From Durusdinium trenchii (Eukaryota > Sar > Dinophyceae > Suessiales > Symbiodiniaceae): a DNA stretch of 64,000 nucleotides. Shown one piece after another: positions 1-11,415 of the stretch. Numbering within the stretch: position 1 is the stretch's first letter; each line of letters opens with the position of its first letter. The position numbers and the translations under genes are program-made. The stretch covers positions 248,001-312,000 of the forward strand of contig CAXAMN010025628.1 of NCBI GenBank assembly GCA_963970005.1. Direction: 5' to 3'. Under the pieces are notes generated by a model, which worked only from the letters and a program-made list of their open reading frames with translations, was not told the origin of the DNA and did not search any database.

Positions 1-53
1 AGGGTCCCGGGGTGAATAGATTGGATTTGTAATTTTGACTAGCCTTTGACCAG

Positions 54-350
54 ATCATGGGGCGCTTTGGATTCAGATGGGACATGATTCGGGTGAGATA
101 TACAAAGTGCTTTCGCGGTTGCATCGTGCGAGTAGCAACTCTGACACGTATCAGATCAATGTTGCCTTTCAAACAAGTCTGAGTCTGCGAGACCACTAGG
201 ACATGAAGGAGTTTGGAAGAACAGTCAGTTTGCCAGAGTTCTATATTCCTGGGGTGGGCATGGGTGGGCGCCATTCTCCTGTGCAAAGAACTTGGGGTCA
301 TGATTTCGGTCATGATGCAGAGGCCCAAACAGTGGCTAGGAGGATCTAGG
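54..350 (+). other. weak open frames, possibly a broken terminal exon
   Basis: From a CAG acceptor at 51-53 one frame stays open to a TAG at 197-199 and reopens from an ATG at 203 to about 350. Codon choice looks mildly coding, but no motif or donor confirms it. It could be the 3' end of a gene outside the window, a pseudogene or chance. Confidence 0.2.
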
Positions 351-2178
351 AGTGGTTCTTTCTACTTTTTGAGGAGCTATACCCATCAGCATCCATCAGC
401 ACTGGCTGAAATCCCAAAGATTCACTCATCCATAAACCAACCAACCAACTGCATGTTTGGAGTCAGAATCATCCGCAATAATTTTATATGCATATGTACA
501 GTAAGTAGACCTACATTGTTATATATGTATATATATATACTACATATATTTGTATGCCTTCACCTGAGATTTGAGCCACGAGTCACGAGTCCTGTGCAGA
601 AGCTCTCTCTCGGCAGCGCGCAGGATCCGCATGTGCTGAGCATCGCCAGGCGGGGGGGGGCTTTCGCATCGACTGAAGGTTTTGTGGTGCAGGGGCGGTA
701 GCTCTCATGCACTTTCGCCACTGCATGTTATTCTTTTTGGCCATCATGAAACGAGAAGGCAAATCAAGATTGCACACAATTATCTCATAGATTCAGAACT
801 GGATTGGTGTGAGAGGGTGGTGTGAACAGCTGATCGCGCTCTCGTTGCTGTGGGACTGTGGGGGTGCCTTACATATACAGTAAAGACACACCCATCTTGG
901 AGTCGATTTGAGTCGAGGGCACAACAAGGCATCTCAAGTGCTTCAAGGCTACGTGGTGATGAACAGAGTTGGGTTTTATCCCACCGTCTACCGTGAGCAT
1001 GTCCCGTTTTTACCTCACGGTAGCGTCTCGGAAACCTGGGTGTGAACATAACCAACTAAACGATGCGGGATCCAACCATACAGCACCAGACGTGGCATCC
1101 AAGATCTATGGGTTGGGAGGCAACCATACATGAACTGCAACCAGGGCCCTCTTTGTCCGAACACTTCTCCACACGTTGCAAACCTTCCCGCAGCAACCCT
1201 TTCCGATTCCGTCATGGCATGAGACGCGGCGTCGAGGAGATGGAATCGCAGCTCTCAAGAATTGCTTTCCCGTTGGCTCCTGCAGCTGGGCTGTGCCATC
1301 GTGGCTCCGGCGTCGGCGGCCGAGGCGTGCGCGCGTGCGCGGTGGTAGACCATTCGCAACTGGTTCAAAAGCAGGTTCCTTTGCCAAATGGCCGCAGTTG
1401 TGCTGCATCTCACGACGTTTGGCAGGGGTAGTGATTAGGATTAGGACGTACTCGGACACTGTGACCACCGCAGTTCAGGATGTCACGGGACATCCTTCAA
1501 CACCAGCAGTGCAGCTGCAAGAGCTGTGAACTCGAGGTCCGTTGGTGGAGGAGGTCTCCTCCAGGAAAAAGCACGACATATCAAAACACCAGATAACGTT
1601 CCTAAGTAGCCGTGGCCTTCCTTCTCCCACCTGGTACGGGGAATTTCTTCCATCCGTTGAGTAGGCTGCATGAGCACCCTGAGATGTGACCCGGCGCGTG
1701 GGTTTTCAGAATGCCAGGACCATGCAGGCGCTTTAAGCTTCCAGATGCCCGAGGCCGGAAAGAACCGAACTCGGAGGTGACGTCACCAACGGAGTCTGGA
1801 GTGGCCACTTTTCCATGGATGGTCCACGAAATCGAATACTCTTCCATATAGATCTATATGCTATATAGGTGCTATATAAATAGGTGTTTATATAGATCTT
1901 CCATATAGGTGTTTATATACTATATTGATCTATATAGGTGTTTAGATGTGTTTAGGGTGGATGCTTTTCAGACCTCAAACCTTCGAGTCGCCAGTCTGAC
2001 AGGATGATTACATTCTGATCGGTGCCTTGCAATCCCTGTGAGTGTGGTAGCTGGGCAGCCACCAGCCAGATTTGGGAGGATTCCAGGTGGAACTGGGAGG
2101 CCTCCGTATTTCAACGGACCTTTTTCCACTTGAGGCTGAAGGCCATTTGGGCCTCCACTGTCCCCCCTTGTTTTGCAG
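351..2178. other. no confident gene
   Basis: The stretch holds GC-rich open frames on both strands near 1060-1470 and one short candidate exon at 1710-1776 with a ttttcag acceptor and a CGGAG|GTGACG donor. None carries a recognisable motif, and two frames are open in the candidate exon. I do not annotate a gene here. Confidence 0.4.
1848..1955. repeat. degenerate AT-rich tandem repeat
   Basis: Irregular copies of a unit close to TATATAGGTGTTTA run through this tract, alternating with TATAGATCT-like words. It has the look of intergenic or intronic low-complexity DNA. Confidence 0.6.
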
Positions 2179-2308
2179 GAAGACATGCGCCAGCTGGGCG
2201 GCCTCATCTCTCTCAGCAGCTCAGTGCCTGGCGTGGGTCCGCCTAGCTGGATGGAGGACGTCTATGGCCTAGCACGATTTGGGCCACCAGCCGTGTTGGG
2301 TGTGACAG
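2179..2308 (+). CDS. isolated coding exon, unknown protein
   Basis: A ttttgcag acceptor preceded by a pyrimidine run and a GTGACAG|GTGCG donor bound a 130-base exon. It encodes 43 residues and ends in phase 1. The peptide starts EDMRQLGG and has a PSWMEDVYG segment. Codon usage is good and the frame also continues past the donor to a TAG at about 2344. No family is recognised, so the parent gene is unknown. Confidence 0.5.
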
Positions 2309-2976
2309 GTGCGAACGGCGCAGACGTGGGTTGGTGGACCGAGTAGGGGCTGTGTTGGAACATGTTTGAACTGTCATTCCAGAGCATTCGGTGATCATGA
2401 AGTGTTCCCAAAGAACGATTTCCAATACCAATACCTCTTTACACATGGGTTAGCACATGCTAGTACAAAAGGAATGCGGGTAAATGAAGTGAGTAATCCC
2501 GTCTGGAGTGGCATACGGGTAGCATGACATCTCCAAAGCCGCATGGTCTTGCAATGGTCCTTCAATCAAGCAAAGGGAGCGATCGAAAGCAAAGCTGACC
2601 CGTGTGCTTCCCCGGTGTTGGAAAACAAAAGTGGGGTGACAAAACAATTACCATAAGCATCCATAAGCGCCGCCGCGAGCAAATTCTAACACAATTAGAT
2701 CCATGCTCGCAAGAGCTATATCAGTTTGTTAACTCCAGCGTTACTGCAAGTAGACCTTTACACGCAATTAGACCTTGACTTGATTCAACGGCCAAATTTG
2801 AGGCAACAAAAGTGAGAGTCAGAGTCATTTTTGCAAGCCTTTCTGATATATTTTATTTTAAAATTTAAATATGTAACTAAATATATACTTATACACCAAT
2901 AATATATGTATCATCCACCATGGTGTCTTGTGAGTTGCTTCATCCGCCTGAGTATTCCCCCCGCCCCTGGCCGCAG

Positions 2977-3145
2977 ATGCTGCCCCAGTCCCCGAGCTGC
3001 ACGGCTTCTCGAAGCCCTTCGCCTACCGCGCGCCCGTTGCAAAAGAAAACGGCCGACCCGCGCGGCGCCAGCGCGGCTCCCGTGGGGGCGAGCCATTTGG
3101 GGGCCGTTTGGGTCGCTGGAGAAGTGTCCGGGTGCGGCTGAACGG
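2977..3145 (+). CDS. GC-rich candidate exon, unknown protein
   Basis: After a pyrimidine-rich ccgcag acceptor, one frame gives an Arg/Gly-rich basic peptide beginning AAPVPELHGFSKPF and running into RGSRGGEPFGGR. Another frame is also open, so coding status is uncertain. No donor is clear. Confidence 0.3.
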
Positions 3146-3679
3146 ACTTCTCCCCGGAGGAATAGTTACATGCAGCCGATGGAGGTGACATAGGATGATG
3201 CATCCATGCAATTACACCAAGGTAACTACTCCAGTGCCGTGGATGGTTTGGGGCCCCTGAACTGCGAGCTTTCACGGGGACTGGGCACCAAAGAATTCTT
3301 GAAAAACCTGGAAGGGACTGGACATTTTGGGGTCACATAGTGCATGATGGACCTCTTGAACATGTTGGAGAGCAGGGCAGGGTCACTAGTATTGGTTTCG
3401 TGATGTTGTATGTTTTTTGTGGTGGTTTGTTGTGAATTCAGTCGCCGTTTGTTTTAGCCGCCATCCAGCACGCAAAACAACGATTCAATAGAACACGCAA
3501 TAATTTGCAGATTTGGAAGAACCTCCCGTATATGGCTTTAGGATGCTTCAGTTTTTTATGGCAACTCGGAAATAGTTTCGCCTAATTTCTTTTTGGACAT
3601 GCTTTTGTGGTGGCCCTTCCCGGCCTTTGGTTTCAAGATGTCTTCCTTCCACCATGGACTCGAATGATGGAAATGCCAG

Positions 3680-3778
3680 GTGCGTTGCCCAGCCACCGCC
3701 CCCCTGCGCAGTGACGACCACCTCGAAGCCCCCGGCTCCGACAGCGACGCCGCACTGGGCCTATCCGGAATGGAGTTT
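3680..3778 (+). CDS. exon: end of a TSP1 repeat plus Thr/Pro linker
   Basis: An atgccag acceptor leads into a frame beginning CVAQPPPPCAV, the usual Cys-x(7)-Cys close of a TSP1 repeat. A Thr/Pro/Ala stretch (TTTSKPPAPTATP) follows, then WAYPEW, which resembles the Trp-rich start of the next repeat. The start is in phase 2. The donor is unclear; GA donors near 3768 are possible, so the end is approximate. Confidence 0.5.
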
Positions 3779-6700
3779 TGGCTGCATTTTGAGATGGGGC
3801 ATATGAAAGATACATATATATATATATGCATACATACATACATATATATATATATGTATATATATATATATCTACACACCTCCCCAGAACGTCAACCCAT
3901 GTAAGTAAGTCCCATAAACCGCCACTTGGGAATTGAGCGGCGCACCATGCCGAAGTGCTGCCAGAAACATATATCACGCCCGCGCTGCGGATGCCTGGAC
4001 AGTGAGTGCGTGCACGAGAGAGAGACAGAGCCAGAGAGGAAGATAAAAGGCCTTGGCTGATGACACCATCCACCGCCCGATGATGTGGCCAGGAGGTGTG
4101 GCAACGAAGGCTCGGAAAGCCTTCCTTGGTCCACGCTTCAGGTGCCGCTTGGAGGTGTGGCAAGGAGGTGTGGCGCTGGCATTGCTGCAATAGTAGTCCG
4201 CCTGCCACTGGGGTCCTGTGCAGGGATTTGATCTTGACGTCATGGGATGCCGTCATCCCTCTCACAAGCTGGAGCGAGGAGGAGAGTACGTGGCCTGCAC
4301 TGGAGCGTGTTGAAAAAGCAGGAGGTTTGCGAGGTTGGCAAGCGGCGGGTGTCGGGTGTCACAGGCATAGGCTTACCACGGCCACAGCGCGGCAGTTGAG
4401 TCTCCGCCCACCCAGTTCCGCGGTGAAGCGCCACGGCAGGGAGTTGACTTGGAGGCATTTGTTCCTGAGACCGACGAGAGGACGAGAACAAGAGACAAAG
4501 AGAAAGAGAAAAGAGAAAAGATAAAGAGAGAGAGAGAGAGAGAGAGAGTGGCCAATGCTAATCACCTTTTTGAGAAACCGTTGGGAGTTGATAAGATCGC
4601 CCTATCAGCATAGCCATCCCACCCAGTGGTGCCAGTCGGTCCCCGTTCGCTCCGGGGTCCCAGGCTGAACAGATTGGAGCCACATCCATGTCCATGCTAA
4701 CTTGCCCGCAGTTGCTTTAGGGAGGCTGACTGTTGCAGAAACCGAATTGACTGCCTTGGCTCCCAAGCACTCTGAGGCCTCCCCATGATATTGACTGCGC
4801 AGCACGCGGCTGCGGCATGCGTCCGCCCGACCGCAAGCAGCGTTGGGGACGTGTGTCTTTGGTGCGTCCGAAATTGTTCATCCCCGCCGCCTCGAATCAA
4901 ATACACGACACCAAGGGGGGGTGCTCAAAAGACTGACTTCTGCTTGCTGATGCAACGTGGAGGTGGCAGCCTTTGGTTTGAGGAGAGCCCCCTTAAGGTG
5001 TGACGTGCACGTTTTTCCGCCCATCGGCCCTCCAACCCCAAAAAGGGTCTCAGAAGAATTTGCTGCCTGCATGCGTGAGGTGAGAACTCGGGTCGTAGCA
5101 ATATGCGAGAATCAAGATGTTTGACATTGTTTGACGTTTGTGCATGCTGCATGCTTAATGCTTATAGGAAGTTTCAGAGCCAACTTGAGATAGAGCAACT
5201 GAGCAATTGGTTGAATTGAATTTGTTGCTCATCGTTGCTCATGCAAGATTGAAGACCTGCTCACTTCACCATGTTTGGTCAGATTCCATCCCAGCAGGTC
5301 TTACCAACCAGTAAAACTACATAAACGAAGGTTGTAGAATGTTATATATTCACGCTGCACACACCTTTGATTGAACAAGTCAATCCAGGTGAGCTCGCGG
5401 AGACGCGTGGCGTCCAATGCGAGGGCGCGGAGGCCGCGCCGCTGCCACAGTCGCGCTGTACAGGCGTGGCGAGTCGTCCATCAAAGCGCGGAAGCCGCTT
5501 GAGACTCTGCGAGGCTGTTTGGCTGTGTCACAAATAGCGAATATAACATGATATAATATGAGACTTCAATGTACTCATGAAGGAACATGATGGAACATGT
5601 CAACCTTCGTCCATCTCGATTCCGTAGGGACATGTCTTTCTCCCTCCCATGTCGACGAGATCGCATGTCACACACACACACACACGGTACGGGTTTCGGG
5701 AACCGTTCTACGGTGGTTTCAGAGTCGATGGCGCAGTCTCCCGGAGGGGGTTGCCATGTGGCAGTGCCATCTACCAGGAATCCACTGAGCCACTGTGGGT
5801 AGCAACAGACAGGAGTCCGCCCAAAGAGCCAAACCCTGCCAGGTCTTAAGCCCTTGGAGCGCCGCGTCATTTGCCCTGCCACCCCGCCGTGCGCTGCTCG
5901 AAGCACCTGGTGGATGGATTTGGGAGGTCTCCATGGTGTGTGAGGGGGTAGGAAACGCATGGAAACGTGTATGCTGTACGTTGGGAGGTCCCAGCCATGG
6001 TTGTCGAACATTTGGAGATACCTATATGCTTCTAGCGAAGCAGCATCTCTTGTTTGCCTTCTGTTTTCTGTAAGGAGACCAGCGCTGCAGCACCAGCGAC
6101 CACGTTGGCACCAACCACCACTCTGGCGCCGATGACCACTTCCGCTACGTTGCCTGCAACAGAAGCAGCGAAGGTGCGAACACTAGACATTGGCCGCACG
6201 CAGACCACAAGAGCACCAGCTCAGATGTTGGGCCCTTTCATGCCCTTTTCCAAACTTCTTTGTCCTTTTGGTCAATCTTTTTCACCTGTTGGCACTAAGC
6301 AGTCGGTTGGCCAAGCGGCAAGTTGGGGAAGACCCGCAGTTCCTTTTGGGATATAATATATATTTATATTATATATATTATATAGATGTGTTATATATTA
6401 TAGCTGTATATACCAATTTGAGGCGAGCAACTTAATCGTAGACCTCCACCACCTGCGGAAGCCCCCAAATTGGAGGGTGCGGCTTGCGTTTGCTGGTTCA
6501 GGTGAGTGTGAAAAGCGGCATGTCTCATGAAAGGTTCATACAAAGCAACGGAGGGGTAACAGAATGGTTTCTGCTGGTCAAGGCCGAGAATAGCATACGA
6601 CGTGCATGCAGAAGCTGAAAAAGGCATGCAGGGACAAGTGCAATATTCTTTAGATTCTTCCATTTGCTGAGACCTTTGATTCAATTAGAGGCCATGTTTC

Positions 6701-8998
6701 TTTGGCCGGCAGGTGGGCTCATGGGTTGCGCCAGCATGGACCCTGAGCTGAGTTGGCGGAGGGGTTTGCTGTCGTTGACTTTAGTTTGGGGATGAAACTG
6801 GGTCACCCAGCCATCCATATCAGGAATAAGTTGTCGTGAAGATGCTGTCTACATAGCTTCCAAGAGATGCTTTGAGGGAGGGAGGAATTCCGTGCATCTC
6901 AGAGCGAATGCCCTTCGACTTGCGGCACCTTCGGCACCTGGTCAGGCCCGAACCCAACTTCATCCAATTCTGTATAAGATATTCACACCAATTCGTTGGC
7001 CAACGTGTTGTTTTGAGAAAAACCCTTGAATTCCCCATCCGACGGCTTTGGTGAAGGCAGGATCGTCCGACGTCAGAAGTCGTGTTTGCGTCCGACATCC
7101 GGACTCCTTTCTCACCCTGATCAACATGCATGTTAACGAACGAAAGGACACCAAGTGCCTTCAAAAGGATGATTACAATTGCATAAGAGATGATAAAAGC
7201 GTTTTATTCATATGCTGGAATGCTCCAGACCCTGTCAAATGATTGGGAACTCACATAGAACGATCCACCATGTAGCAATACATTGAAATCATTGGCAAAG
7301 ATAGGGAAACCACAAATTTGACGGTGTAGGATATAGCCGCACATAGTACGCATAGTAACTTTGTTTGTATCATACCTCATATTATGCGCTTTCCAACGTC
7401 CATTGGACAGACAATTCAGCATCCCACCATTCCCAGACCCAGCCCAGTCTACCCAGAGAACATCATTTGTACCGCGCATCCAACATCAATCAGCTTGATG
7501 TGAAAAACCCTGCAGGAGTATTCAATGCACTGCTGCAGTGGATTCCGATTCCATGACTCTTTTACGTACACTATCATACAGTAATTATATGCAATTGCTG
7601 GTGTCCACACACTATCAGACACCCGAAGCCTCAAGACTCTTCAGAAAACGAAAGCAACAATTCGACCATGTGTCATTGCACTTTGGCGCCGCGTCCTGAC
7701 CCTTCCCATGACATTCCGCCTTCCGGTTCCTCCGAGGAGCACACCTGATTGTGCCCGACGATGCTGCGGTTTGGGCCCTTTGGGTGGCAAAGATGGCGGT
7801 TTTGGACAGGGATCGAACGGAACATCTTGGTGTGTTCACATTCTCATTCTCATCTCTATGAGCCTATGAAGAATTTTGTTTTAAAGAGCGAAGTGCAATG
7901 CTTTGCGTAGGTCAAGGGGAATAAATGTGTTCCAATGACACACGCCCGGTTGCAGCACAATGGCCCAGGTGAGCTCACAGAAGAGCGCTCGGTGCTTTGC
8001 ATGGACTGCAATGGGCGCTTGCTGCCGGAATGCAGCTGCTCAGGCATGCGCGTGTTTCGTCTACATGACAGATTCAGATCTCATACCTTCACGGTTTGCT
8101 AGGCCTAGGCTATGTTTGGGAAGGGGTGGCCCATGGGACCGTTCTGCCCAGTGGTGAACAAGTTTGGTTTTCGAAGCTGGCCAATGGGGTTGCATGCTCA
8201 ATCAACTAGGACAGCCAACCGCTTACATGCGCCCGGGAGCAGAAACCTCTTAACTACTTGTTCAAGCATGCTGAAGCTGGTTTATCAACTTGCTCACTTG
8301 ACTTTTAGACTTAAAGGTGGGATCTTGTGGGGGTATCCTACAGTCTGATTTCCACCGATTGCCTCATTCAGCTGATGTAGCTGAGCGAACAGTCATTCGG
8401 TCTGAGATGGAATGTACTTGTATGAACCCCCACAGCGATGGTTGGAGACGTCTTTCATGGGAAAGCTCACCCGGCCGGACACGTCTTCACCGTTCGGGCG
8501 TCTCCGTAGACATGTCTCCGTGGAATCCTGCCGCCTTGCTGTCGATTCCCCGTCGTGCCCCTAAGATAGACATGGAATAGCTTGCGCCTCCCTTTTTCGG
8601 CCCCCGATGACCCGGTCAGAACTGACGTGAGTGTTCAGCACAGAACGTCCAAGTCCAGCCTCAGGCGTGCATGCTGTTTTGTGTTTTGTGCTCGCCTGCG
8701 GCTTTACACAAACCTCAAACTGCCCAGTTCAGATCTCCAAGAAAACCAGCTCACCCATACCCCAACTTGGTGGAAGAACATGATCCAAGCTCCACATCAG
8801 CCCACACACCTCGCAGTCTCCCCAAAACGGCGGCCCACAAACCGCTGCCTTTGTCACACCGCAACGGTGCTCCTCGCGCGCCCCATGCATCCGCGCTTGG
8901 ACCTTGGTCATGTTCCGCTGGATGACTTTGAGACTTACAAGAACCACCCGGCTTTCTTGCAAAGCACCAGCAGCTCGGTTCTGCCCTTCATGCTTTGA
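3680..8998 (+). CDS. TSP1-repeat adhesin-like gene A (multi-exon, partial)
   Basis: Thrombospondin type 1 repeats are extracellular, disulfide-bonded adhesion modules that end in C-x(n)-C-x4-C patterns. In this span, exons at 3680, 5389-5463, 5843-5926, 7969-8043 and 8817-8998 fit parts of that pattern. The half-repeat exons share phase 1 boundaries, and a Thr/Pro/Ala-rich linker exon lies at 6075-6173. Other exons in the span (4224, 7619) may belong to it. The last TSP1-like exon runs to a TGA at 8996-8998. Neither a start codon nor the first exon is identified. The gene is probably secreted or membrane-exposed (inference). Whether all these exons are joined in one transcript cannot be shown from sequence alone. 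Confidence 0.5.
3811..3873. repeat. (TA)n/(CATA)n microsatellite
   Basis: Two blocks of TA repeats separated by tacatacatacata. Similar TA tracts recur through the window at about 9655, 22345, 30800, 32806, 38720, 52155 and 58660. Confidence 0.85.
4224..4475 (+). CDS. two candidate exons, unknown protein
   Basis: A tgtgcag acceptor at 4223 opens a well-formed coding frame with motif LTSWDAVIPLTSWSEEE. A donor at CGAG|GTTGGC (about 4333) would join in phase to a second frame after cggcag at about 4394, encoding ESPPTQFRGEAPRQG and an acidic run. The implied intron is only about 60 bases. The first frame also runs uninterrupted to a stop at 4524, so the structure is uncertain. It may be part of TSP1 gene A. 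Confidence 0.4.
4526..4548. repeat. (GA)n microsatellite
   Basis: An uninterrupted AG dinucleotide run following a purine-rich aaagagaaaag tract. Confidence 0.85.
5389..5463 (+). CDS. exon: first half of a TSP1 repeat
   Basis: An aatccag|GTGAGC acceptor boundary and an ACAG|GCGTGG (GC-type) donor bound exactly 75 bases: 2 bases, 24 codons and 1 base. The peptide is ELAETRGVQC followed by a spacer and SRCT. It aligns with the exons at 7969-8043 and 19281-19358 in length, phase and the RxVxC core of TSP1. The second half follows at 5843. Confidence 0.65.
5669..5685. repeat. short (CA)n microsatellite
   Basis: About eight CA units inside the intron between the two TSP1 half exons. Confidence 0.7.
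5843..5926 (+). CDS. exon: second half of a TSP1 repeat
   Basis: A ctgccag|GT acceptor opens a phase 1 frame reading LKPLERRVICPATPPCAAR. This is the KP...C....C close of a TSP1 repeat and is nearly collinear with the exon at 19514. A GGGAG|GTCTCC donor gives 84 bases and phase 1 again. Differences between the two copies fall often at third codon positions, which supports protein-level conservation. Confidence 0.65.
6075..6173 (+). CDS. exon: Thr/Ala/Pro-rich linker
   Basis: A ttctgtaag acceptor and a GCGAAG|GTGCG donor enclose 99 bases, 33 codons in phase 0, rich in Thr, Ala and Pro (ATTLAPTTTLAPMTTS). Similar linkers follow TSP1 ends at 3680 and near 17.8 kb, as in mucin-like stalks. A second frame, which would match a phase 1 upstream exon, is also open and Cys/His-rich, so the frame choice is an inference from the linker theme. 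Confidence 0.45.
6174..7618. other. presumed intron or spacer, nothing definite
   Basis: AT-rich microsatellite at 6355-6415 and assorted short open frames. No exon with both splice sites and a coding look was found. Confidence 0.4.
7619..7748 (+). CDS. candidate terminal exon, Ser/acid-rich
   Basis: An actatcag acceptor starts a frame of 43 codons ending at TGA 7746-7748. The peptide is hydrophilic (DSSENESNNST, then PSHDIPPSGSSEEHT). A second frame from the internal ATG at about 7710 is also open. It could be an alternative end of TSP1 gene A or unrelated. Confidence 0.35.
7969..8043 (+). CDS. exon: first half of a TSP1 repeat
   Basis: A ggcccag|GTGAGC acceptor boundary and a CTCAG|GCATGC (GC-type) donor bound 75 bases, the same length and phase as the exon at 5389. 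The peptide is ELTEERSVLCMDCNGRLLPE followed by CSCS, which carries the RSVxC core. Confidence 0.65.
8437..8580 (+). other. open frames in the following intron
   Basis: After cccccacag two frames look coding: one reads MVGDVFHGKAHPAGH, the other ends APKIDME at a TAG at 8578-8580. Neither fits the phase 1 join between 8043 and 8817, so I treat this as unresolved. Confidence 0.25.
8817..8998 (+). CDS. exon: TSP1-like close and C-terminus
   Basis: A cctcgcag acceptor with two bases of phase fits the donor at 8043. The frame begins SPKRRPTNRCLCHTATV, a divergent TSP1 close, and continues into a hydrophilic tail with LDDFETYKNHPAFLQ before TGA at 8996-8998. The codon pattern is strongly coding. 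The canonical second Cys spacing is altered, so the repeat may be degenerate. Confidence 0.5.
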
Positions 8999-9379
8999 TG
9001 ATGATCACCACGTGATGTTTGTCTAGGCAAGGATCAACATGAGAATTAGTCAAGGAATACATGCCAGAACATGCCGGAATGACATGCCTACGGGGACTAC
9101 ACTGCACAGATGACAGAGTCTCCAGGTTCTTTCGAGGCGTCCTATCGGCAAACACCAGTGTAGACACCTGTGTATACCATCCCTTGCGCGGCAGAAGGAA
9201 AACAGCAAGACACTGAGGAGTTCTCCTGCATCCACTGGTGTTTGGTCAGTGTCCCTCCATGTCCCTCCCCTACTGTAGCAGTTCACTGATCTTTATGATG
9301 TTCAAGGATCTTGGACATAGAGATACCTCCGGTGACTGTCTCATGGTCGACTGGAGCTGTATCTCTATGTACCATCGAG

Positions 9380-9529
9380 GCCTCGACACCGAGGCGTCTT
9401 CCCCTTGGACCTCGAGGACGATCCGTCGATGGACACCTTCGAAGTGATTGGCCAACTCGAGGCGGAGGCACTGGCGCGTGCAGATGCTGGCAAGCTTCTG
9501 CTGCTCTTTGGCGGTGCTTTAGCAACTGG
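9380..9529 (+). CDS. exon of gene B, unknown protein
   Basis: The frame is strongly coding, with GVFPLDLEDDPSMDTFEV and then an amphipathic helix LEAEALARADAGKLLLLFGG. A GC-type donor at CTGG|GCAG ends in phase 2, which matches the next exon at 9762. The start is placed at catcgag|G. No family is recognised. Confidence 0.55.
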
Positions 9530-9654
9530 GCAGTTGTCACAGACTTGCATGAATGATGTAGCATGTGTGAAGCTGTAGGGTGTGATATGCAACAGGGAGA
9601 GAGATAGAGAGAGAGGCGGCATTCTTGAGTTGCCACACACACAGATTATGTAAT

Positions 9655-9745
9655 CTATATATATATATACACATGACATGTCATATGATATATATTTAAC
9701 ATATATATATATACAGTAGTATATTATATGTATATACCTGTGCAC
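9655..9745. repeat. (TA)n microsatellite in intron
   Basis: Several TA blocks separated by cacatgacatgtcatatg. Confidence 0.8.
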
Positions 9746-9761
9746 ACGCCGCACCCCACAG

Positions 9762-9877
9762 TCCAGAGCCTTACTTGAAGCCTTTGAACTTCCACGTGCC
9801 TTTGCCGCGAATGTCGGAGCTTCTCAAGGCGGTGACCTACGCGGGTGCGCAGGTCATCACCAAGCCGCTCAGCCAAG
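9762..9877 (+). CDS. exon of gene B, unknown protein
   Basis: A caccccacag acceptor and an AGCCAAG|GTCG donor give 1 base, 38 codons and 1 base. The peptide includes YLKPLNFHVPLPRMSELLKA and AGAQVITKPLSQ. The second part is loosely like the C-terminal half of a BRCT domain, but that is a guess. The frame continues open to a TGA at about 9915. Confidence 0.6.
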
Positions 9878-10603
9878 GTCGAATGGCAAGGAATCGATCA
9901 TCTATAGACGCTTGATTCATCAGTTCCATCACGTCCATATGAAATCATTTTGAAGAGCCAAATTCAAATGGGGCGGGCTTTGGGAATTTTGGGGCGGAAC
10001 GTCCCCATGAGTTCACCAAATCCATCTGATCGATGGATTCCCGGATTCCAAGCTTCACATCCAGCACTGAAAGGGATGTTCTCGGGTGACAATTTCAAGA
10101 AACGCTTCCACTTCAAGATGATTTACAGTAATAAATCTTCCCATTGCAAATTGGACGAATGCATCGGTTTCTCAAACTGGTTCATTGAGATTTCATTGAG
10201 ATTCAGAGCCCTGGTTGATTTGCCCAGGTAGGCCAATCAAATTTAAACATGTACAAGAGCAACTTGACGAGTCTTGAATGCGAGTAGGTTTGGATGAAAC
10301 TACTTGACACATCTTGGCACCTTTATCGCTTGGCACAGTGCGCTTCGCAGATGTGGGCTTGGGTTTTGATTGAGGAGAAAGACACTGGGGTTGAGATGGT
10401 CAGGAACTTGCAAATGCTCCTTCTTTGATGTTCATTACAAGTCCAACTTCCAAGTTCACGGCCTCGAATCCTCTGCCTCCAATGCCTGACCCTTTTCGTT
10501 CACGCCTAGATGATTCTTTCACCCACATGGGACACAGCTCCACCGGGTCAAGGTCTTCTCCACCTTGGTTGACCCTAATTCTCCTCTCTCCTCGGGGCCC
10601 TAG

Positions 10604-10784
10604 GCACCTCAGCGCCGAAGCGCCGCAAAAATCCATTGCCTTCCGAGCACCGGTGGCGTCCATGGCCAAAGCCCACGACCACGGCCGCGTCGTGGTGACT
10701 CTCCACGCCACGACGGAGGAGGCTCCGCGCTGTGCAGTCGCTTCGGACCGCAGGGGAGCGATGGTGTGGCTGTGGAGGCTGTGA
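10604..10784 (+). CDS. candidate exon of gene B
   Basis: A long pyrimidine run (ctaattctcctctctcctc) and a ccctag acceptor precede a GC-rich frame with MAKAHDHGRVVVTLHATTEE that runs to TGA at 10782-10784. The opposite strand is open too (a 179-residue frame), but it lacks comparable splice signals. The true end may be an unrecognised donor. Confidence 0.45.
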
Positions 10785-10846
10785 TTGGGGCGTGGTTTCG
10801 GGTTAAGTTGGGGGTTAGGTGGGAGAGCTGTTTCGTTTGAACTTGA

Positions 10847-11113
10847 ATGGACCGGAGCAAGGCCCTGAAGCCACAAGCGCAAGGAATAAGCAATGACTTG
10901 TCCATCAAAGCAGGGATTCCGTCCACTGGTTGGGTCCAAGGTCCCTGCAAACCACGGAGTGAGGCTTTAGTGCTGAGCATTGCAGAGGATGGTACGTGCC
11001 GTGTGGTTCACGAGACCTCTTTACCTGGGCAGCGGCTCTTCCTGAGCACGGCCCTTTCAACGGAGAAGACAGCGAAGGTTGTGGCCTATCGACCTGTACC
11101 GCAGCTGCGCTGA
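10847..11113 (+). CDS. open reading frame of 88 residues, possible terminal exon
   Basis: ATG at 10847 to TGA at 11111-11113. The C-terminal half (EALVLSIAEDGTCRVVHETS, then ALSTEKTAKVVAYRPVPQ) has convincing codon usage. It may be a terminal exon whose acceptor lies at caaagcag (about 10911) instead of a complete gene. Confidence 0.4.
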   Translation: MDRSKALKPQAQGISNDLSIKAGIPSTGWVQGPCKPRSEALVLSIAEDGTCRVVHETSLPGQRLFLSTALSTEKTAKVVAYRPVPQLR

Positions 11114-11415
11114 TGAATTTACTGTTTGTTTGTAGCCCAGGCTAGCCGGGCAGCATTCATTACCAAGCTTGTGTGCTGCCGTTTGCTTTCATGGGATCAT
11201 GTTATGATGAAGTCATGAGGTAAGTATAACAAGTTCGCCAACCACACCAGAAGATCACCAGAGAAAAGTAGGGTGCCACTCTGAGTCTGGTGTCTACACC
11301 CCTTTCAGGATTAACATGGATTACAGTAACGTGTTCGTCGGTTCCACCAAGTCATTTTGGTTCGGATGATTGTTTCATGCAAACCTGCTATGTGACCAAG
11401 TGTCCGACAACCCAG

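Noticed and set aside
1106-1468. Open frames on both strands in a GC-rich stretch
   Set aside because: No splice sites or motif separate signal from chance.
5481-6011. 176-residue minus-strand frame
   Set aside because: It is antisense to the TSP1 exon at 5843-5926.
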